DNA of 64,000 nucleotides from Segatella baroniae DSM 16972 = JCM 13447 (GTDB lineage: Bacteria; Bacteroidota; Bacteroidia; Bacteroidales; Bacteroidaceae), in the NCBI RefSeq assembly GCF_000426585.1, contig NZ_AUFQ01000001.1, positions 310,001 through 374,000 on the forward strand, read 5' to 3'. The translations under genes were made by a program, and so were the position numbers. The notes beneath the pieces were generated by a model. The model was not told the DNA's origin. It did no database searches and saw nothing but the letters and a program-made list of their open reading frames with translations. Below are positions 59,914-64,000 of the stretch, piece by piece (position 1 is the first letter of the stretch; every line of letters begins with the position of its first letter).

Positions 59914-60792
59914 TTAGATGCACCTTAATGATTCTGCCATTATTTTCAAACTATCCCCAAAACTCACAAGTTGATAGTCAAAGTCTGTCTTACTCATGCT
60001 TGGGTCATAATAATAAGTAGCAAACATTTTATTGATTGGCTGCAATACAAATGAGCCAAGCCATACAAATGGATTCAATAATCGTGTAATCCACACCTTA
60101 TGCCCTACCGCCTTGGCAAAGAAGCGGACAATCTCTACGGTCTCAGCCTGTTCGCGATTCTGTGGATAGAACGTACCACGAAGTTCCCGCCATACAGCCT
60201 GCTTCACAAACTCGGCCAAATTATCAATGTAGAGCATTGAGCGTTTGTTGTGCCAGTTTGGGAACACCGGCACTTTTGTTGCCAATCGCACCAACCGTGG
60301 GAAGTTTCCTTTGGCATTCGGTCCATATATCATACAGGGGCGCAGTATGCACACTTTGAAATCATCCGTCTCCAATTTGTGCAGTCCAATTTCAGCCTGT
60401 AACTTTGAATCACCATAAAATCCATTTGGATTTTCCTTTGTGTCATTTGTCAGCACTTCTGTCTTTAGCGACTGACTTTCATGGAACACTATCTGTGAAC
60501 TCATAAAGATAAATTGCCTAACACCTGCAACCTTTGCCGTCTGAGCCACCTCAATGGTCAAATCTCGATTTATCTTATAATAAAGCGGCTCCATCTTCGG
60601 GTCTGCATTCACATGAGCAATGCCCGCCACATGATACACCACATCGTACTTTGTAAAATCTGCCTTCTTCCATTCATCATTCATTGTGCCAACGGTATCT
60701 ATCTCAAACTCTCCTGGACTTGTTGTCAATATGTATTTGCGTACGCTCTCACCAACGTATGATCCAGCACCAGTAATTAGTATCTTCTTCAT
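59914..60792 (-). CDS. NAD-dependent epimerase/dehydratase (sugar reductase type)
   Basis: The 292-residue protein starts ILITGAGSYVGESVRKYI, the Rossmann GxGxxG variant GAGSYVG. It has the active-site pattern FMSSQIVFHESQ and the Tyr-x-x-x-Lys motif as YGDSKLQAEIGL. It resembles enzymes that reduce or epimerise UDP-4-keto sugars, and paired with the neighbouring WecA-like transferase it may supply or reduce the 4-keto group of the first sugar. Its stop and the next gene's start are 4 bp overlapped, so the cluster is translated in a chain. Confidence 0.9.
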   Translation of the reverse strand: MKKILITGAGSYVGESVRKYILTTSPGEFEIDTVGTMNDEWKKADFTKYDVVYHVAGIAHVNADPKMEPLYYKINRDLTIEVAQTAKVAGVRQFIFMSSQIVFHESQSLKTEVLTNDTKENPNGFYGDSKLQAEIGLHKLETDDFKVCILRPCMIYGPNAKGNFPRLVRLATKVPVFPNWHNKRSMLYIDNLAEFVKQAVWRELRGTFYPQNREQAETVEIVRFFAKAVGHKVWITRLLNPFVWLGSFVLQPINKMFATYYYDPSMSKTDFDYQLVSFGDSLKIMAESLRCI

Positions 60793-61913
60793 ATTATCAA
60801 TTCATCGTATATATTCAAGTGTCCTTCCTTTACTACTTCTATGTCAAAAGACTTTTCAGCATACGTTCTACTTTCTCGCCCCATCTTCTGCCTAAGTTCC
60901 GTATTACTGATGAGCAAGTCCAATTTTTCAGTCAACGCATCTACATCCTTTGGCTTTATCAAAAAGCCGTTCACTCCATCAACTACCGTTTCCTTACAGC
61001 CAACAGAGTTACTTGTAATAATCGGTCTGCCTATAGCGTCAGCTTCAATCAAGCTCTTTGGCAATCCCTCCATGTAATAAGAAGGGAAAGCTACGATATG
61101 GCTTTGTTTCAACAGGTCACACACATCCGTTCTATACCCAAGCCATTGGATATACTTTCCGTCACAAGTCTCTTTCAGCTGTTGCTCTGTGATAGCTCCA
61201 GGATGATCATCCAGTCCGCCAACCAACAAGAACTCCACGTTGTCCTCGTATTTACTCCGTAATCTTTCAGCAGCTTCAGTCAACAGAAATATTCCTTTTT
61301 CTACAATCATGCGAGCTGTGAGGATTACTTTTATTTTTCCTTCTTTAGGTTCTGGCGTGTAACAATAATCTTTCAGATCAACACCAGAACCTTTTATGAA
61401 ACGCCCTTGGCTGTGCTTAATAATGCCATGTTTTACATACAAGCTCCAATCATCATCATTTTGGAAAATACAAAGTAAATTTGGACGATTGTGTGAGAAC
61501 TTTAGGACCTTAGGCATAACCTTACTCAACAGACCATTGTTGTCATCGGCAAAGAATCCCCCCAAACCACTTATAGCATTTACCGCACCATGCACTTTGC
61601 TAAACTTGGCAGCAAGTGTTCCCCATAGAATGGTTTTCATTCCTACATGGTGCACTACATCTGGTTTCTCTTTTTTGTATAACTTATAGAGAAATTGCAA
61701 CGTTTTCAATTCCTCAAATATGTTCATCCCGCTTCGGCTCATCGGCAAGTCTATCGCTTTCAAGCCTTTTTCTTTGATTACGTGTAACTTACCAGTATCT
61801 GCCGTAACGATGGCTACATTCCAACCTGCGGCTTGTGCAGCTAATGCCACAGGCAAGCGATGCGATAGGAAAAACCAGTCCACATTGACCACTATAAACA
61901 GTTTTTTATTCAT
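60789..61913 (-). CDS. Family 4 glycosyltransferase
   Basis: The 374-residue protein has the GT-B layout. The N-terminal domain reads LFIVVNVDWFFLSHRLPVAL. The C-terminal GT1 domain has FIKGSGVDLKDY, GKIKVILTARMIVEKGIFLL and the donor-binding YYMEGLPKSLIEADAIGRPII with the E-x7-E pattern, ending SVGCKETVVDGVNGFLI. It would add a sugar from an NDP donor to the lipid-linked oligosaccharide. It overlaps the epimerase gene by 4 bp and the nucleotidyltransferase gene by 8 bp. Confidence 0.93.
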   Translation of the reverse strand: MNKKLFIVVNVDWFFLSHRLPVALAAQAAGWNVAIVTADTGKLHVIKEKGLKAIDLPMSRSGMNIFEELKTLQFLYKLYKKEKPDVVHHVGMKTILWGTLAAKFSKVHGAVNAISGLGGFFADDNNGLLSKVMPKVLKFSHNRPNLLCIFQNDDDWSLYVKHGIIKHSQGRFIKGSGVDLKDYCYTPEPKEGKIKVILTARMIVEKGIFLLTEAAERLRSKYEDNVEFLLVGGLDDHPGAITEQQLKETCDGKYIQWLGYRTDVCDLLKQSHIVAFPSYYMEGLPKSLIEADAIGRPIITSNSVGCKETVVDGVNGFLIKPKDVDALTEKLDLLISNTELRQKMGRESRTYAEKSFDIEVVKEGHLNIYDELII

Positions 61914-63003
61914 TTCTTATGATTTTATTTATTTTCCGTCCCTTCACACTTTTCCAAATCTTGTGGTAAACCAACCAAATGGGAGTCCATACCACTTCCG
62001 ACGGATAGTGTATTAAGAGGTGAATGCTATGCCGTGTCATCATCTTAAATTTGCTACTTCCTTTATATCTTGTATCGCCTTGTCCGAAGTTTCCTGTCTG
62101 CATAATCTCTGCCAACAGAAAACGACCTTCTTTCTCGTTTGGCTGACACAGCAAACAGTCTTCGTCCAACCCAAAACACTCATATAGCACCCACATTACT
62201 GCTTCTGCAAAACGCTTCATTCGCAAATCTGTAAGCAAACGGATATCATTCTCATTCTCTCTTTCGTTAGCTTTGTCTGTTTTAAGAACAAAGAAATAGT
62301 CCATGATTTGCCGCAGTCCTACGCCCTCGAACAAGAAATGTCTATAAATGTGAGTTAGAATAAAAATACGATTGAAACATGCTGGAGGTACGGCAAAACC
62401 TTTCTCTGTCATTACAAAATCCGGACACTCAGCACACCACCTCTGCAATTTTCTATTGTCAAAAAGATTACGCATTAAAGTAGGTCGGAAATGAAGTTCC
62501 ACCTCCGTTCCCTTGTATATATTATAGTGGAAACGGTGATAGGCAAAATCTTCAGACGGGCAAGTGCTTTGTATATATTCATTCATTTTGCCGAATCCGC
62601 CTTTCACCCACATATCAATATCACCACTTTGCCTTAGTCCTGCCATGTCTCCATACAGCAAAGCTATACCTTGCCCTTTCAACAAGGCAGCGTCCAATCC
62701 CGCTTTGTCGAGTTTCTTCCACATACCAGCGGACAACTTATCCATCAACTCATTGCGTTGCTGAATATGTACAGCCATACCAAGCCATTGCAGAAGCAGT
62801 GCCTGTGGCAAATTTTTCACACTCTCACAACCTCGTTTTTTCAGAAGTTGCACCCCTACAAAGCATACACCTAATAATGCCTGTTTTCCCGCATTGGCAT
62901 ATAATATATTCCATTCTTGTGCGGAAGGTGTACGAGACAAATCATCCAGCGTAGAAAGAGAAACACGGACAAGTTCAAAGAACAAATTGTTCATATTTTT
63001 CAC
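61906..63003 (-). CDS. Nucleotidyltransferase family protein (NTP_transf_5 type)
   Basis: The start is either GTG at 63003, overlapping the upstream stop, or ATG at 62994. The 365-residue protein has ALLKGQGIALLYGDM and RQSGDIDMWVKG, the GDxD pair of nucleotidyltransferases of the uncharacterised NTP_transf_5 group, with FHYNIYKGTEVELHF beyond. These proteins are found in capsule and secondary-metabolite clusters and may transfer a nucleotidyl group to a sugar. It overlaps the GT4 gene downstream by 8 bp. Confidence 0.88.
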   Translation of the reverse strand: MKNMNNLFFELVRVSLSTLDDLSRTPSAQEWNILYANAGKQALLGVCFVGVQLLKKRGCESVKNLPQALLLQWLGMAVHIQQRNELMDKLSAGMWKKLDKAGLDAALLKGQGIALLYGDMAGLRQSGDIDMWVKGGFGKMNEYIQSTCPSEDFAYHRFHYNIYKGTEVELHFRPTLMRNLFDNRKLQRWCAECPDFVMTEKGFAVPPACFNRIFILTHIYRHFLFEGVGLRQIMDYFFVLKTDKANERENENDIRLLTDLRMKRFAEAVMWVLYECFGLDEDCLLCQPNEKEGRFLLAEIMQTGNFGQGDTRYKGSSKFKMMTRHSIHLLIHYPSEVVWTPIWLVYHKIWKSVKGRKINKIIRNE

Positions 63004-64000
63004 TTTTTAGGATCAGCAGCTTGTGGCATGGATATAACCAATGGGGACTTGTCTTTCTTTACCAAAGTCCATACTGTATGCCTTTTACCATTATCCTCTG
63101 TTTTGATATCGTGAGTAACCTCTAAGTCACCTATAGAGTTATAGATAGAAAAATTTGAATAGTCAAATATATACTTAAAGAAATCCACGAAGAACTTTTC
63201 CATCTTTTCGTCATCCCATTTATCCAACACTTTATCTATTGAGGTTGCATCCGCAGATGATTGAACATTTATATTTCTTACCAACTCAAAATGGCATGTC
63301 TTTTTATCCGCAGTAACTTTAATTTTTCCTACATATTTTGGGGAATACTCTATTTGTTGTGTTTCATCTTTTCCATCATCTTTAAGAAGAAGATTCTTTA
63401 TGCATTTTCTTAAACATATACATTCAGAATCCAATCTGTTTCGTTGAATGTCATCTAAATCCTTTACCCACTTCTTAAACTCTAACAAATGGGTAATGGG
63501 TAAATGTTTCAACAAATTGAATTGATTCACATAAAACCCCATCTTCTCGCCATTAGATGTCAAGCAATTGTAACGTAACAATAAAAGTTCATGTTCTGTA
63601 AACTGACTTCTCTGCATCTTTGAAAGCATAGCTTTCTTTTCCCCCTTCAATTCTGATTTCCAAATAACTTGAAATATCTGATACAATAGCCTAAAATGCA
63701 CAGCCATAGAGTCTCTATGAACTATATATTTAGCATCAAACAATTTTCTCGCATTATCAATTCTTATTTCAATAGAGTCATCATTATTCTCATCATACGA
63801 ATTAAATAATCCTATTGCAATTTCCTTTATTGCATTTCGACCTTCATTATCGCCGATTTTATACGATTTGATGGTGCGATTATATGACTCTAACATTGTA
63901 GAAACATCACCATGAACAAGTTGGAGTTCTGAAACCTCATTGCTCCTGTCATTGCTCTCCTTCAAATATCCATTAGATTTTTCTTGTTCTTTCAAGTTCT
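63000..64000 (-). CDS. Putative phage abortive-infection protein, PutAbiC-like, 5' end outside the window
   Basis: The minus frame is open from the window edge; the first usable codon inside is a TTG at 63995, so the N-terminus probably lies further upstream. Residues around 100-165 read FRLLYQIFQVIWKSELKGE ... QFTEHELLLLRYNCLTSNGE ... YVNQFNLLKHL. This is the hallmark of the PutAbiC family of phage abortive-infection proteins, which normally have one or two N-terminal membrane helices, here perhaps cut off. The stop codon overlaps the GTG start of the nucleotidyltransferase gene. It is AT-rich like the rest of this end. Confidence 0.75.
   Translation of the reverse strand, partial: NLKEQEKSNGYLKESNDRSNEVSELQLVHGDVSTMLESYNRTIKSYKIGDNEGRNAIKEIAIGLFNSYDENNDDSIEIRIDNARKLFDAKYIVHRDSMAVHFRLLYQIFQVIWKSELKGEKKAMLSKMQRSQFTEHELLLLRYNCLTSNGEKMGFYVNQFNLLKHLPITHLLEFKKWVKDLDDIQRNRLDSECICLRKCIKNLLLKDDGKDETQQIEYSPKYVGKIKVTADKKTCHFELVRNINVQSSADATSIDKVLDKWDDEKMEKFFVDFFKYIFDYSNFSIYNSIGDLEVTHDIKTEDNGKRHTVWTLVKKDKSPLVISMPQAADPKK

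Overview
The window looks like chromosomal DNA of a Bacteroidales bacterium, most likely a Prevotella-type species. Support comes from Bacteroidota-style -7 promoter boxes (TAnnTTTG) in front of many genes, SusC/SusD and ECF-sigma/FecR loci, a hybrid two-component system beside a GH31 glycosidase, DUF4230/DUF4199/DUF4738-type proteins, and an LptD-like outer-membrane protein. Genus-level placement is inference. Most of the window is GC-rich by eye; the last ~6 kb is clearly more AT-rich.

Layout. 1-8.7 kb: end of a peptidase T gene, an SGNH hydrolase fused to a glycerophosphodiesterase, an ECF sigma factor fused through a membrane segment to a beta-barrel, then a co-directional set (radical SAM, Gfo/Idh oxidoreductase, lipoprotein, PstS-like binding lipoprotein). 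8.75-9.0 kb: a 4.5S SRP RNA immediately followed by tRNA-Thr on the minus strand. 9.1-11.4 kb: a CaCA antiporter, then a queuosine-precursor operon (YhhQ transporter plus QueF) preceded by three back-to-back preQ1-I-type aptamers. 12.7-18.2 kb: a carboxylase/decarboxylase alpha subunit without its biotin lysine, an HD protein, an LptD-like protein and tRNA-Arg. 18.2-25.9 kb: a flavinylated NapH-like membrane protein, a Sel1-repeat protein, a sigma/anti-sigma/outer-membrane receptor operon, and a small Ig-like lipoprotein. 26.2-33.3 kb: a hybrid two-component regulator and a PA14-containing GH31 enzyme.

33.3-34.4 kb is a non-coding island holding two convergent candidate small RNA genes, a 22-bp repeat array and a palindromic MITE-like element flanked by 11-bp direct repeats. 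34.4-50.2 kb is mostly housekeeping: nicotinate phosphoribosyltransferase, lumazine synthase, RecF, a DUF721 (DciA-like) protein, 5-formyl-THF cyclo-ligase, a C-terminal processing protease, dCMP deaminase, an M3 peptidase, a Crp-family regulator, ApbE and a family 2 glycosyltransferase. 50.5-57.4 kb is a SusC/SusD locus whose sigma factor is divergent from its FecR. 57.5-58.1 kb holds an IS982-type transposase remnant. 58.1-64 kb is the end of a surface-polysaccharide cluster (cupin, polyprenyl-phosphate sugar transferase, epimerase, glycosyltransferase, nucleotidyltransferase) with a PutAbiC-type abortive-infection gene coupled at its upstream side.

The strongest unusual signals are the triple tandem preQ1-type riboswitch, a family of intergenic arrays with an exact 22-bp period at four loci (about 2.8, 11.5, 20.6 and 34.1 kb), the sigma/beta-barrel fusion, and the paired candidate small RNAs at 33.4-33.8 kb. 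All assignments come from reading the sequence; no database search was run.
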